A stretch of 64,000 bases of DNA from Serratia marcescens (GTDB taxonomy: Bacteria; Pseudomonadota; Gammaproteobacteria; Enterobacterales; Enterobacteriaceae), in the NCBI RefSeq assembly GCF_006715005.1, contig NZ_VFMJ01000001.1, forward strand, positions 2,728,001 to 2,792,000. Reading direction: 5' to 3'. A program made the position numbers and the translations under genes. Positions 15,868 through 24,668 of the stretch are shown in pieces; within the stretch, counting starts at the first letter, position 1, and every line of letters begins with the position of its first letter. The notes under the pieces are model-generated. The model made no database searches. It was not told the DNA's origin and saw only the letters and a program-made list of their open reading frames with translations.

Positions 15868-16719
15868 TCAGTGCGTCTTCAGTTGAGCGATATAGGCCTT
15901 CACCACCTGATAGACATAATCCTGGCATGCCAGCCCGGTTTGCGGATCGTACTTGCCCTGATTGGTGATGTTGTTGGACAGCACGCGAATGCCGACGAAC
16001 GGCACCTTGAACTCGGCGGCGATCTGCGCGGCGGAGGCGGTCTCCATCTCTTCGACCGACGTCCGGTAGCTGTCGTGGAAATAGCGAATGCGATCCAGCT
16101 CGCTGTTCCATACGTCGGCCGAGCCGATCACCCCTTCCACTACCTTGCCCTGTCGGTAATCGCTCTTAACGCTTTGCGCAATCGCCAGCAGTTTGGGGTC
16201 GGCGGGAAACTGGCGCAGGCTGTGCGCCTTTTGGTCCTCGCCGGCGCTGCCCTTGGAAGCCAACAGATCCATCGGCTGCCACTGACGCGAGTCGCTGCCT
16301 TCCCCCAACGCCTTGGCCGGCGTTTTGAACGCCCCGAGATTGACCGAATATTTGCCCAGCACGATGTCATATACTTTCAGTGCCGGGTCATGGCCGCCGG
16401 CGGTGCCCTGATTAATGATCGCCACCGGGTGAAACTGCGTGGCGGCGATCGCCGTTGCCGCCGCGGCGTTGGACATGCCCTTCAGCGTCTCCGACACCAC
16501 CACCGGGTAGCCGTCTACGGTACCGTGCCAAAAGCGCCAGCCGCCAACCTGCTCCTCACGCGGGTTTTCCAACCGCTGGGCGAAACGTTCCGCCTCCACC
16601 GGCATGGCGCCCTGTACCACGATCGGCCCGGCCGCCGCAGGTTGGCCAAAGCTCAGCGGAGAAAAGGCCGCACCGGCGGCTGCCAACAGTAAGACACGCG
16701 CTTTATTCTGCATCACCAC
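15868..16719 (-). CDS. Exported nucleosidase/phosphorylase-fold protein (MTA/SAH nucleosidase superfamily)
   Basis: The 283-residue protein has a signal peptide (VLLLAAAGAAFSPLSFG) followed by a nucleoside phosphorylase-fold domain. Typical motifs are INQGTAGGHDPALKVYDIVLG and VEEMETASAAQIA. In cytosolic MTA/SAH nucleosidase the catalytic acid sits in an SD motif after the iR strand; here that place reads IRVLSNNITNQGKYDP, with Asn. This hints at a purine-nucleoside type chemistry or a different leaving group. It acts in the periplasm if the signal is used, perhaps in nucleoside salvage. The exact substrate is unknown. Confidence 0.75.
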   Translation of the reverse strand: MVMQNKARVLLLAAAGAAFSPLSFGQPAAAGPIVVQGAMPVEAERFAQRLENPREEQVGGWRFWHGTVDGYPVVVSETLKGMSNAAAATAIAATQFHPVAIINQGTAGGHDPALKVYDIVLGKYSVNLGAFKTPAKALGEGSDSRQWQPMDLLASKGSAGEDQKAHSLRQFPADPKLLAIAQSVKSDYRQGKVVEGVIGSADVWNSELDRIRYFHDSYRTSVEEMETASAAQIAAEFKVPFVGIRVLSNNITNQGKYDPQTGLACQDYVYQVVKAYIAQLKTH

Positions 16720-16795
16720 ACTCTCATCCCGAAAAAAAGCAAACGATTACCTTAGCCGAAGGCGGTGGCCTCGGATAGGGTTTTCTTACCGGGGG

Positions 16796-16812
16796 ACTAA
16801 GGTTTTCTTAAG
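16796..16812 (+). promoter_or_regulatory. Weak PmrA-box-like repeat upstream of the PAP2 gene
   Basis: ACTAAG and CTTAAG are separated by five bases, resembling the PmrA (BasR) direct repeat YTTAAK-N5-YTTAAK, with two mismatches in the first half. Lipid-A-modifying PAP2 enzymes are often in the PmrA regulon, and the site is 50 bases before the start codon. A chance match is quite possible. Confidence 0.25.
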
Positions 16813-16860
16813 ACAGAATTATTACAGTGGCGTTATTCAATCCTGTCACCGAGCCTGCGC

Positions 16861-17595
16861 GTGAATCCAGAATCATCATTAAATCAATCCTCAACGACAC
16901 CGCAAATTAAGACAACCGCCCTTTACTCCCTGCCGGCATCCTTTTACCGTTGGCAAGTTTTTGGCCTGCTGATCAGCGGGTTGGTGTTCCTGTGGCTCTC
17001 CCGCAACGAACAGCTGGACTGGGCGATCAGTAACGCTTGGTACGATGCCGCCAGCGGGCATTTCCCGTGGCAAAACAATTATTGGCTGGACCTGATCAAC
17101 CACCGCCTGCTGAAGCAAATAGTGATCGTCGGGGCGGTGCTGACGCTGTTTTGGGGTATCTATCGCCGCAGCGCGCGCCTGATCGTGACCATGTTGTTGA
17201 TCGGTATCGGCCCATTGGTGGTGGGCATTATCAAGGCCACCAGTGCGCACTCCTGCCCGTGGGATCTGATCGAGTATGGCGGCAAGGCGATGTCTTTCCC
17301 GCTGTTCGGCACGGTACCGGCGCTGCCGGGCCCCGGCCGCTGCTTCCCCGGCGGGCACGCCTCAAGCGGTTTCGCGATCATGGCGTTGTTTTTCCTGTTT
17401 TATCCGCAGCGTCCGCGCTTGGCCTGGTGGTGCTGGTGGGGCGGCATTGCGCTCGGCATGCTGATGGGCTTTGGCCAGATAATGCGCGGCGCACATTTTC
17501 TTACCCATAACCTGTGGGCAGGTTGGTGGGTTTGGTTAAGCCAGTTGGCTATTTATTGGACGGTTAGCGGCTATTGGCGCCGCAAAACGAGGTAA
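16861..17595 (+). CDS. PAP2-family membrane phosphatase/phosphotransferase
   Basis: The 244-residue inner-membrane protein has about six hydrophobic segments. The phosphatase motifs are present in the variant form: KATSAHSCPWDL (motif 1, with Cys where Arg is usual), GRCFPGGHASSGF (motif 2) and MRGAHFLTHNLWAG (motif 3). This variant group is often associated with lipid A or undecaprenyl phosphate modification, but the substrate is not defined by sequence. The start is a GTG without a clear ribosome site and is the least certain point. It lies five bases before bcrC, so the two PAP2 genes are probably cotranscribed. Confidence 0.78.
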   Translation: MNPESSLNQSSTTPQIKTTALYSLPASFYRWQVFGLLISGLVFLWLSRNEQLDWAISNAWYDAASGHFPWQNNYWLDLINHRLLKQIVIVGAVLTLFWGIYRRSARLIVTMLLIGIGPLVVGIIKATSAHSCPWDLIEYGGKAMSFPLFGTVPALPGPGRCFPGGHASSGFAIMALFFLFYPQRPRLAWWCWWGGIALGMLMGFGQIMRGAHFLTHNLWAGWWVWLSQLAIYWTVSGYWRRKTR

Positions 17596-17600
17596 CGGTT

Positions 17601-18206
17601 ATGGAACAGTTAAACCATTTTTTTTTCGCCTGGATCAATGCGACCCCGGCGTCTCCCGAATGGATGATCGATTTCGCCACCTTTTTGGCACGCGATCTGA
17701 TCATCATCGTGCCGCTGCTGATCGTCGGCCTGTGGCTGTGGGGGCCGCAAAGCCAGCTGGTTTCGCAGCGCCAGGTGGTAGCGAAAACCACTATCGCGCT
17801 GCTGTTCGCCATGCTCGCCGCCGCCACCATCGGCGCGCTGCTGCCGCATGAGCGCCCGTTCGTCGCCGGCGTCGGCTATACCTTCCTGGCACATGCGCCG
17901 GACAGCTCGTTCCCGAGCGATCACGGCACCGCCATCTTTACCTTTGCGCTGGCGTTCCTGTTCTGGCACCGGGTCTGGTCCGGCGTGCTGCTGATGATCG
18001 TCGCCATCGGTATCGCCTGGTCACGCGTTTACCTCGGCGTGCACTGGCCGCTGGATATGGTCGGCGGTTTCCTGCTCGGCCTGGTCGGCTGCCTGTTCGC
18101 CCAGCTGGTGTGGAATCTGTTCGGCGATGTCATCGCCGACAAGCTGTCGCGCCTGTATCGTTTCCTGTTCGCCTTCGCCATTCGCCGTGGCTGGGTGAAA
18201 GAGTAA
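17601..18206 (+). CDS. ybjG: Undecaprenyl-diphosphate phosphatase BcrC/YbjG
   Basis: The enzyme recycles undecaprenyl diphosphate to the monophosphate for peptidoglycan and O-antigen synthesis and contributes to bacitracin resistance. It is a 201-residue membrane protein with PAP2 motifs: LPHERPF for motif 1, SFPSDHGTAIF for motif 2, and SRVYLGVHWPLDMVGG for motif 3 with its catalytic His. I start at ATG 17601 (MEQLNHFFFAW). The frame is open further upstream, but that reading overlaps the preceding gene. In E. coli ybjG lies next to deoR and dacC; the same neighbourhood is seen here. Confidence 0.93.
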   Translation: MEQLNHFFFAWINATPASPEWMIDFATFLARDLIIIVPLLIVGLWLWGPQSQLVSQRQVVAKTTIALLFAMLAAATIGALLPHERPFVAGVGYTFLAHAPDSSFPSDHGTAIFTFALAFLFWHRVWSGVLLMIVAIGIAWSRVYLGVHWPLDMVGGFLLGLVGCLFAQLVWNLFGDVIADKLSRLYRFLFAFAIRRGWVKE

Positions 18207-18243
18207 CTGCACAACATGACCGGGGCGTTACCGCCCCGTTATT

Positions 18244-19066
18244 TCAGACCACGCCGGTGGTCACGCAAAACGCCCGCGTTTTTCCCGCCCCCAGCATCAT
18301 TCCTGCCTCTTCCTCCGGCGCATTCGGGCGACAGTTCGCCGGCTGGATAAAAGCCAGCAACCGCCGGTTGCCCTGAACGGCGATGCGCCGCAGGCCATAG
18401 TTGAATTGCCCGGTGGCGAAGCGCGTCACATAGCGCCGGCCTTGCGGCGCCAGCATAAAGAACTCGGCCTGATCCACATAGCGCGACAGATCGTCGGAGC
18501 ACAGCAGTTCCTGCCCGAGCGCATCCCCCAACAGCGCCGGCGTCGGCAGGTTCTGACGGAATACCGCATCGGGAATGCAGTCGTAGTTGAGATGACACAC
18601 ATAGCGCAGCGGCTGCGGCCGCTCAGCCAGGTTGGTGACCGTCATCTCAATGGCGAACTGCGCGCTCTGCGCCGCCAGACGCAGCGCCGGGCCGATGCGC
18701 CAACGCCCACCCGCCGTGCAATGTCAGCTCATCGCCCGCCAGCTGGATCCACACGCGTTGCATCTGCAGCGGCTCACCGTCCTGATGCGGCCAGGCGGGG
18801 CAGAATGCGGCGTCGTCGGCGCGCTTTCTTCCGGCGCCCTTTACGCTGCGCCGGCCCGACTTCAGCGAATAACCGTCAAACTCAGCGTCCCAGATCGTGA
18901 GGCCCTGATACGGCAAAACCGTCAGTGCGCCACGGTGATTCGCCAACGTCAGCATCGGCCCGCGTTCTGTGCAGCGATGCGTGCTCACCGCGAAATCCGC
19001 ATTGCGGAACAGTTCCTGCCGATGCGCCCCGAAAGCTTCAGGAGCCAGATCGATGTTGATCTTCAT
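18244..19066 (-). pseudogene. Broken DUF4432/aldose-1-epimerase-like gene
   Basis: Two adjacent minus-strand frames give the two halves of one DUF4432 (galactose-mutarotase-like) protein. The first half (18647-19066) starts MKINIDLAPEAFGAHRQELF and includes VLPYQGLTIWDAEFDGYSLK. The second half continues from MTVTNLAERPQPLRYVCHLN to AFCVTTGVV. Near 18700 an extra G in GGGTGGGCG shifts the frame: removing one base would join HGGW to RWRIGPALRL. In addition the part just after DGYSLK, where the family has a glycine- and histidine-rich stretch ending HPLHGE, is short and scrambled, so there is also a deletion. The gene is probably dead unless the sequence has errors. Confidence 0.75.
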
Positions 19067-19112
19067 CTTTTTTCCCTCGACGTTTCGCCCGCGCAGGCCG
19101 CGAGCCCTGAAA

Positions 19113-19128
19113 TGTTATTTAAATAACA
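19113..19128 (+). promoter_or_regulatory. DeoR-type operator upstream of deoC
   Basis: TGTTATTTAAATAACA is a perfect 16-base palindrome. The E. coli DeoR operator, as I remember it, is TGTTAGAATTCTAACA, so the outer TGTTA/TAACA arms are identical. It lies about 150 bases upstream of deoC, and deoR is the next gene after deoC. Confidence 0.7.
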
Positions 19129-19220
19129 AATAAAACGCCTTTAAGTTATACCCATAACAGCCTGATAGCGAAGATCTGGTCGACATTTTTTAAACATCGC
19201 TAGGTTTATCGGCATCTGAA

Positions 19221-19236
19221 TGTTATTATTTTCACA
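19221..19236 (+). promoter_or_regulatory. CRP-like (or second DeoR-like) site upstream of deoC
   Basis: TGTTATTATTTTCACA matches the CRP pattern TGTGA-N6-TCACA at nine of ten positions and also has the TGTTA arm of a DeoR half-site. The E. coli deo promoters combine CRP, CytR and DeoR control, so such a site is expected here. Confidence 0.45.
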
Positions 19237-19279
19237 TTATCCATCCCGCTTACTGTCTTAACCTCACTAAGGAATCGCG

Positions 19280-19960
19280 ATGACCACCGAAACCATCGAT
19301 TACGCCAGCTACGTTGACCACACCCTGCTGGCGATGGACGCCACCGAACTGCAGATCGCCAAGCTGTGCGAAGAAGCGCAGCAGCACAACTTCTATGCGG
19401 TGTGCGTCAACTCCGGCTACGTGCCGTTGGCAGCCCAACTGCTGCAGGAAAGCACCGTGAAAGTCTGCTCGGTGATCGGTTTCCCGCTGGGCGCCGGCCT
19501 GACCGTTGCCAAAGCCTTTGAAGCCAAAGCGGCGATCGCCGCCGGCGCGCAAGAGATCGATATGGTGATCAACGTCGGTTGGTTGAAAAGCGGCCTGCTG
19601 GACGAAGTGAAAGCCGACATCGCCGCCGTGCGCGAGGTTTGCGCGGCGATCCCGTTGAAGGTAATATTGGAAACCTGCCTGCTCAGCGATGCGCAGATCG
19701 TCCAGGTTTGTGAAATGTGTCGCGAACTCGATGTGGCCTTCGTGAAAACTTCCACCGGCTTCAGCACCGGCGGCGCTCGGGAAGAGCACGTCAAACTGAT
19801 GCGCGAGACCGTGGGCAGCGAGATGGGCGTGAAAGCTTCCGGCGCCGTGCGCGATCGCGCCACCGCCGAGAAGATGATCAACGCCGGCGCCACGCGTATC
19901 GGCACCAGCTCCGGCGTCGCCATCGTTTCCGGCGCGCAGCCGGCGGCAGGCAGCTACTGA
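19280..19960 (+). CDS. deoC: Deoxyribose-phosphate aldolase DeoC
   Basis: DeoC cleaves 2-deoxyribose 5-phosphate to acetaldehyde and glyceraldehyde 3-phosphate in deoxynucleoside catabolism. The TIM-barrel protein has 226 residues, of the short class I type. The Schiff-base lysine is in [14 protein letters not shown] and the second active-site lysine in [16 protein letters not shown]; the phosphate site TSSGVAIV is intact. The other deo genes (deoA, deoB, deoD) are not adjacent, unlike the E. coli deoCABD operon; instead the gene is next to deoR. Control by DeoR and CRP is suggested by the upstream sites. Confidence 0.96.
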   Translation: MTTETIDYASYVDHTLLAMDATELQIAKLCEEAQQHNFYAVCVNSGYVPLAAQLLQESTVKVCSVIGFPLGAGLTVAKAFEAKAAIAAGAQEIDMVINVGWLKSGLLDEVKADIAAVREVCAAIPLKVILETCLLSDAQIVQVCEMCRELDVAFVKTSTGFSTGGAREEHVKLMRETVGSEMGVKASGAVRDRATAEKMINAGATRIGTSSGVAIVSGAQPAAGSY

Positions 19961-19998
19961 TCGTCGGCATGCCCTGACGGGCACAGCAATACACTCCG

Positions 19999-20045
19999 AT
20001 GCGGGACAATACGGGCGGCCAAGGCGGCCCGATATTGCCCCGCAT
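19999..20045. terminator. Long imperfect hairpin between deoC and deoR
   Basis: The arms ATGCGGGACAATACGGGC (from 19999) and GCCCGATATTGCCCCGCAT (to 20045), with the adjoining GGCC/GGC, form a stem of about 20 pairs with a few mismatches. No strong T-run follows on either strand, so it may be a processing or attenuation structure rather than a plain terminator. Confidence 0.45.
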
Positions 20046-20111
20046 TGTTGTGTTTAGCGCCGGACACGCCGGCACGCCCTTTACCTCTACTACCTGTGGG
20101 AAGACGGACCT

Positions 20112-20876
20112 ATGGAAACGCGGCGCGAAGAACGTATCAACCGGCTAGTTCAGGCGTTAAAACGCGCTGACAAGATCCACCTGAAAGAAGCCGCCGTGCT
20201 GCTGGGGGTCTCGGAGATGACCATTCGCCGCGATCTGAGCGCCGAACCGGCGGCGGTGGTGCTGCTCGGCGGCTATGTGGTGACCGATCCGCGCAGCAAC
20301 GGCGTGACCAACTACTTCGTTTCCGATCAAAAAGCCAAGCAGGTGACGGAGAAACGGCGCATCGGCCTACTGGCAGCACCGCTGATCAATGAAAACGATA
20401 CGGTGTTTTTCGACTGCGGCACCACCACCCCCGCGATCATCGATGCCATCGCCGACGAGCTGACCTTCACCGCCGTCTGTCATTCGCTGAACACCTTCCT
20501 GGCGCTGCAGGACAAACCGAACTGCAAAGTGATCCTGTGCGGCGGTGAGTTCAAGCCGAACAACTACATCTTTTCCAGCGTCAGTGGCCGTAACGAGCTC
20601 GATCATATCTGCCCGAACATCGCCTTTATCTCCGCCGCCGGCCTCAGCCTGCAGCACGGCGCCACCTGCTTCAACTTTGACGAGCTGGAGATGAAGCATC
20701 GCGCCATGGCGATGGCGCAGCAAAAGATCCTGGTGGCAGACCACAGTAAGTTCGGCAAAACCAAACCGGCCTGTATCGGCCCCCTGACGCAGTTCGATCG
20801 GGTGATCAGCGACCGCCAACCGGACGCCGACTTCATGGCGTTCTTCAACGACAACGCCATCGCTACCCGCTATTAA
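20112..20876 (+). CDS. deoR: Deoxyribose operon repressor DeoR
   Basis: DeoR represses deo genes and is released by deoxyribose 5-phosphate. It has 254 residues. The N-terminal helix-turn-helix lies in ETRREERINRLVQALK and VLLGVSEMTIRRDL; the C-terminal sugar-phosphate sensor includes VFFDCGTTTPAI and LCGGEF, and ends with VADHSKFGKTKPACIG. It is close to E. coli DeoR over its whole length. It follows deoC in the same direction, so it probably controls that gene through the upstream palindrome. Confidence 0.95.
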   Translation: METRREERINRLVQALKRADKIHLKEAAVLLGVSEMTIRRDLSAEPAAVVLLGGYVVTDPRSNGVTNYFVSDQKAKQVTEKRRIGLLAAPLINENDTVFFDCGTTTPAIIDAIADELTFTAVCHSLNTFLALQDKPNCKVILCGGEFKPNNYIFSSVSGRNELDHICPNIAFISAAGLSLQHGATCFNFDELEMKHRAMAMAQQKILVADHSKFGKTKPACIGPLTQFDRVISDRQPDADFMAFFNDNAIATRY

Positions 20877-21855
20877 TCCGCCTTCTGCGCCGTCGAAACC
20901 GACGGCGCACCGCTGCAATCCCCCTCTTTCCTTGCTCTAAAATGAACAAATAATGCGCAATCGATTCGCGTTTTTCGCTTATCCGCACGCAACATCAGGT
21001 TAATAAAATGCAACAGGTTACCCGAGTGATTATTCTCTCGTAGGCAAAACACGCTGTCGGCTGCGTGAATTAACGACTATTTATGACTTTTATATGATAA
21101 ATCGCGCCAAAGGCCGGGATGTTTAAATAAACGGCGTTTTAAGCGATTGCAGCAAATCTCGCCAATACCTGTTAGTTATCTGTTATTTATATGATGAATG
21201 GTTACGCATTTTTATCCGCTAACCACGTAAGTAATTTCCCTTCGTTATTAGCGGTGATTTTTAATTAAAAACCATTAAAAACAAATAGATGAATTAAATT
21301 TTACTTAAAAATACAATGTGATCTACGTCACTAAAACTGCTTAATCCGGGTTTTTCGCTAGATCCAAAACCACGCATAAAATATATTGCTCGGCTTGCTG
21401 CTGAGCACAGCGCTTTATCCGGCTAATTATTGTACAACCCGCATAATCGCAGAAAGTTTTATGAGAGCGTTCTCAGCACAAAATCTTACACAAATGTGCA
21501 ACAAATGCGCGAAAAATCGATAAAAAAGCGGATAACTGCACATATTGCGCATTTGAGAGCAGGATCACGGTTGTTTCTACTGTAAATCGTTATCTTGCCG
21601 CCAACAAAAATCGACAGGCAAAGACCTGTCGGCAGCGGTAACGACTTTTATCACCCGTGACGGTGGAAAGTCTTTAGTGAATTACCCGGCGCTGTGCCTT
21701 GGTAATGAACACAATAAACAACCAGGGGGACGCCAAAACATCCCCGCAAGCAACACCTGATTCTTACCGCAAGCGTTGCCTGAATAGGACGTTTGACGGT
21801 TTAACCTTAAGTTTTGCCTTTTAATTTTAAATTCGTGTTCACTTCGGAGATATTT
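20877..21855 (+). promoter_or_regulatory. Long structured upstream region of sdaC
   Basis: These 979 bases have no ORF that I believe. The left half is AT-rich and carries a CRP-like site. CCGCTAA and TTAGCGG arms lie at about 21217-21255. Nearer to sdaC there is a hairpin CGACAGG/CCTGTCG at 21612-21631 and a GGGGA/TCCCC pair at 21726-21745, all within what would be a long leader. It could hold several promoters, a leader with translational control, or a small RNA. Confidence 0.5.
21317..21332 (+). promoter_or_regulatory. CRP-like site upstream of sdaC
   Basis: TGTGATCTACGTCACT matches TGTGA-N6-TCACA at nine of ten positions. E. coli sdaCB is activated by CRP, which supports the call, though the site is some 520 bases before the sdaC start codon. 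Confidence 0.6.
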
Positions 21856-23154
21856 ATGGACACTACACAGACCGGCACAATTGCCTCTGCGGCCTCGGGC
21901 TCCAGCAGTACCTGGCGTAAAACGGATACCATGTGGATGTTGGGCCTGTACGGCACCGCCATCGGCGCAGGCGTCCTGTTCTTGCCCATCAACGCCGGCA
22001 TCGGCGGTTTGATTCCTCTGATCATCATGGCCATCATCGCTTTCCCGATGACCTTCTTTGCCCACCGCGGCCTGTGCCGTTTTGTTCTGTCCGGCAAAAA
22101 TCCCGGTGAAGACATCACCGCCGTGGTAGAAGAGCACTTCGGCATCACCGCCGGTAAACTGATCACCCTGCTGTACTTCTTCGCCATCTACCCGATTCTG
22201 CTGGTTTACAGCGTGGCGATCACCAACACCGTCGACAGCTTCATCACCCATCAGTTGGGCATGACGTCGCCACCGCGCGCCATCCTGTCGCTGATCCTGA
22301 TCGTCGGCCTGATGACCATCGTGCGCTTCGGCGAGCAGGCCATCGTGAAAACCATGAGCATCCTGGTCTTCCCGTTCGTCGCGGTGCTGATGCTGCTGGC
22401 CGTCTATCTGATCCCTAACTGGACCGGCGCCATCTTCGAAAACGTGTCGCTGTCCGGCAGCGGTACCGGCATGGGCCACGGCCTGATCATGACCCTGTGG
22501 CTGGCGATCCCGGTAATGGTGTTCTCCTTCAACCACTCGCCGATCATCTCCGCCTTCGCCGTCGCCAAACGCGAGGAGTACGGCGCAGACGCCGAGAAGA
22601 AATGCTCCCGCATTCTGGCTTATGCACACATCATGATGGTGCTGACCGTGATGTTCTTCGTGTTCAGCTGCGTGCTGAGCCTGACGCCGGAAAACCTGGC
22701 GGAAGCCAAAGCGCAGAACATCTCGATTCTGTCTTACCTGGCTAACCACTTTAACAACCCGATGATCGCGTACATCGCGCCGGTTATCGCCTTCGTCGCC
22801 ATCACCAAATCGTTCCTGGGCCACTACCTGGGCGCCCGTGAAGGCTTCAACGGCTTGGTTGCCAAGTCGATGAAGAGCCGCGGCAAAACCGTCAGCACCG
22901 CCAAACTGAACCGCATGACCGCTATCTTCATGCTGGTGACCACCTGGATTGTCGCCACCCTGAACCCAAGCATCCTGGGCATGATCGAAACCCTGGGTGG
23001 CCCAATCATCGCCATGCTGCTGTTCCTGATGCCGATGTATGCCATCCGTAAAGTGCCTGCCATGCGCAAGTACAGCGGCCACATCAGCAACGTGTTCGTG
23101 GTTGTGATGGGTCTGATCGCCATCTCTGCTATCGTGTTCAGCCTGATCGGCTAA
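21856..23154 (+). CDS. sdaC: Serine:H+ symporter SdaC
   Basis: SdaC imports L-serine with protons. It is an inner-membrane amino-acid permease of the HAAAP family with 432 residues and about eleven hydrophobic segments. The N-terminal part reads [20 protein letters not shown], a strong family signature; [20 protein letters not shown] lies in the middle loop. I start at ATG 21856, which has CGGAG nine bases upstream. It forms an operon with sdaB, 92 bases downstream, supplying the substrate of that enzyme. A GC-rich hairpin (23163-23186) lies between the two genes. Confidence 0.95.
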   Translation: MDTTQTGTIASAASGSSSTWRKTDTMWMLGLYGTAIGAGVLFLPINAGIGGLIPLIIMAIIAFPMTFFAHRGLCRFVLSGKNPGEDITAVVEEHFGITAGKLITLLYFFAIYPILLVYSVAITNTVDSFITHQLGMTSPPRAILSLILIVGLMTIVRFGEQAIVKTMSILVFPFVAVLMLLAVYLIPNWTGAIFENVSLSGSGTGMGHGLIMTLWLAIPVMVFSFNHSPIISAFAVAKREEYGADAEKKCSRILAYAHIMMVLTVMFFVFSCVLSLTPENLAEAKAQNISILSYLANHFNNPMIAYIAPVIAFVAITKSFLGHYLGAREGFNGLVAKSMKSRGKTVSTAKLNRMTAIFMLVTTWIVATLNPSILGMIETLGGPIIAMLLFLMPMYAIRKVPAMRKYSGHISNVFVVVMGLIAISAIVFSLIG

Positions 23155-23246
23155 TCACGTCCGGCCGGCGCCGCTGTGCGCCGGCCCTCCCGCACTCCCC
23201 CATTTCCCGTATTCACCGCCTGAAACCTGAAGAAGGAGGCGAGACC

Positions 23247-24614
23247 ATGGTCAGCGTTTTCGATATTTTCAAAATTGGCATCGGCCCATCCAGCTCCCAC
23301 ACCGTTGGCCCGATGAAAGCCGGCAAACAGTTCGTCGACGATCTGATCGCCCACCAGCAGCTGCAGGACACCACCCGCGTGGTGGTCGACGTGTACGGTT
23401 CGCTGTCGTTGACCGGTAAAGGCCACCACACCGATATCGCCATCATCATGGGCCTGGCCGGCAACCTGCCGCACGACGTGGACATCGACAGCATCCCGGG
23501 CTTTATCCGCGACGTCGAACAGCGCGGCCGCCTGCCGCTGGCCAACGGCCATCACGAGGTGGATTTCCCGCTACACGGCGGCATGAACTTCCACAGCGAC
23601 AACCTGCCGCTGCACGAAAACGGCATGCGTATCCGCGCCTTCGCCGGTGAACGCCTGTTGCACAGCAAAACCTATTACTCGATCGGCGGCGGTTTCATCG
23701 TCGACGAAGAGCACTTCGGTCAGTCCGCCGAGGGCGCCACGCCGGTGCCCTACCCGTTCAAATCGGCGCACGATCTGCAGCAGCATTGCAAAGACACCGG
23801 GCTGTCGTTGTCCGGCCTGGTGATGCAGAACGAGCTGGCGCTGCGCAGCAAGGCGGATATCGACGCGCACTTCGCCGATGTCTGGCAGGTGATGAGCGCC
23901 GGTATCGAACGCGGCATCAACACCGAAGGCTTGCTGCCCGGCCCGATGAAAGTGCCGCGCCGCGCCGCCGCGCTGCGCCGCATTCTGGTGACCGGCGACA
24001 AGAACAATATCGACCCGATGAACGTGGTCGATTGGATCAACATGTTCGCGCTGGCGGTCAACGAAGAGAACGCCGCCGGTGGCCGCGTGGTCACCGCGCC
24101 GACCAACGGCGCCTGCGGCATCATCCCTGCTGTGCTGGCTTACTACGACAAGTTCATCCGTCCGGTAAACGCCAACTCCTACACCCGCTATTTCCTGGCG
24201 TCCGGCGTGATTGGCGCGCTGTACAAAATGAACGCCTCGATCTCCGGCGCCGAAGTGGGCTGTCAGGGGGAAGTGGGCGTAGCCTGTTCGATGGCGGCGG
24301 CCGGGTTGACCGAGCTGCTGGGCGGCAGCCCGGCGCAGGTGTGCATCGCGGCGGAGATCGCCATGGAGCACCATTTGGGGCTGACCTGCGATCCGCTCGC
24401 CGGCCAGGTTCAGGTGCCCTGCATCGAACGCAACGCCATTTCCGCCGTCAAGGCGGTCAACGCCGCACGCATGGCGATGCGCCGCACCAGCGAACCACGA
24501 GTTTGTCTGGATAAGGTGATCGAAACCATGTACGAAACCGGCAAAGACATGAACGCCAAATACCGCGAAACCTCCCAGGGCGGGCTGGCGATTAAGGTCG
24601 TGGCCTGCAACTGA
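23247..24614 (+). CDS. sdaB: L-serine ammonia-lyase SdaB (iron-sulfur type)
   Basis: The enzyme deaminates L-serine to pyruvate and ammonia with a [4Fe-4S] cluster. It has 455 residues, with the single-chain beta (N-terminal, starting [20 protein letters not shown]) and alpha domains. The cluster cysteines are visible in [15 protein letters not shown] and [21 protein letters not shown] follows GAAGGAGG before the ATG. With sdaC it makes a serine uptake and degradation operon, as in E. coli. Confidence 0.95.
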   Translation: MVSVFDIFKIGIGPSSSHTVGPMKAGKQFVDDLIAHQQLQDTTRVVVDVYGSLSLTGKGHHTDIAIIMGLAGNLPHDVDIDSIPGFIRDVEQRGRLPLANGHHEVDFPLHGGMNFHSDNLPLHENGMRIRAFAGERLLHSKTYYSIGGGFIVDEEHFGQSAEGATPVPYPFKSAHDLQQHCKDTGLSLSGLVMQNELALRSKADIDAHFADVWQVMSAGIERGINTEGLLPGPMKVPRRAAALRRILVTGDKNNIDPMNVVDWINMFALAVNEENAAGGRVVTAPTNGACGIIPAVLAYYDKFIRPVNANSYTRYFLASGVIGALYKMNASISGAEVGCQGEVGVACSMAAAGLTELLGGSPAQVCIAAEIAMEHHLGLTCDPLAGQVQVPCIERNAISAVKAVNAARMAMRRTSEPRVCLDKVIETMYETGKDMNAKYRETSQGGLAIKVVACN

Positions 24615-24635
24615 CCGCCACGGCGAGGCCCTAAA

Positions 24636-24665
24636 GGCGCCGGCCGGTCCGATCTGGCCGGCGCC
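24636..24665 (+). terminator. Hairpin after sdaB
   Basis: GGCGCCGGCC (24636-24645) and GGCCGGCGCC (24656-24665) form a perfect ten-pair stem with a ten-base loop. Only a short T-run follows, and the convergent fimbrial operon ends within a few bases, so it may serve both directions. Confidence 0.55.
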
Positions 24666-24668
24666 GTT

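Noticed and set aside
21682-23082. Open frame of 466 codons opposite to sdaC
   Set aside because: Antisense to a certain gene, Asp/His/Gln-rich shadow composition.
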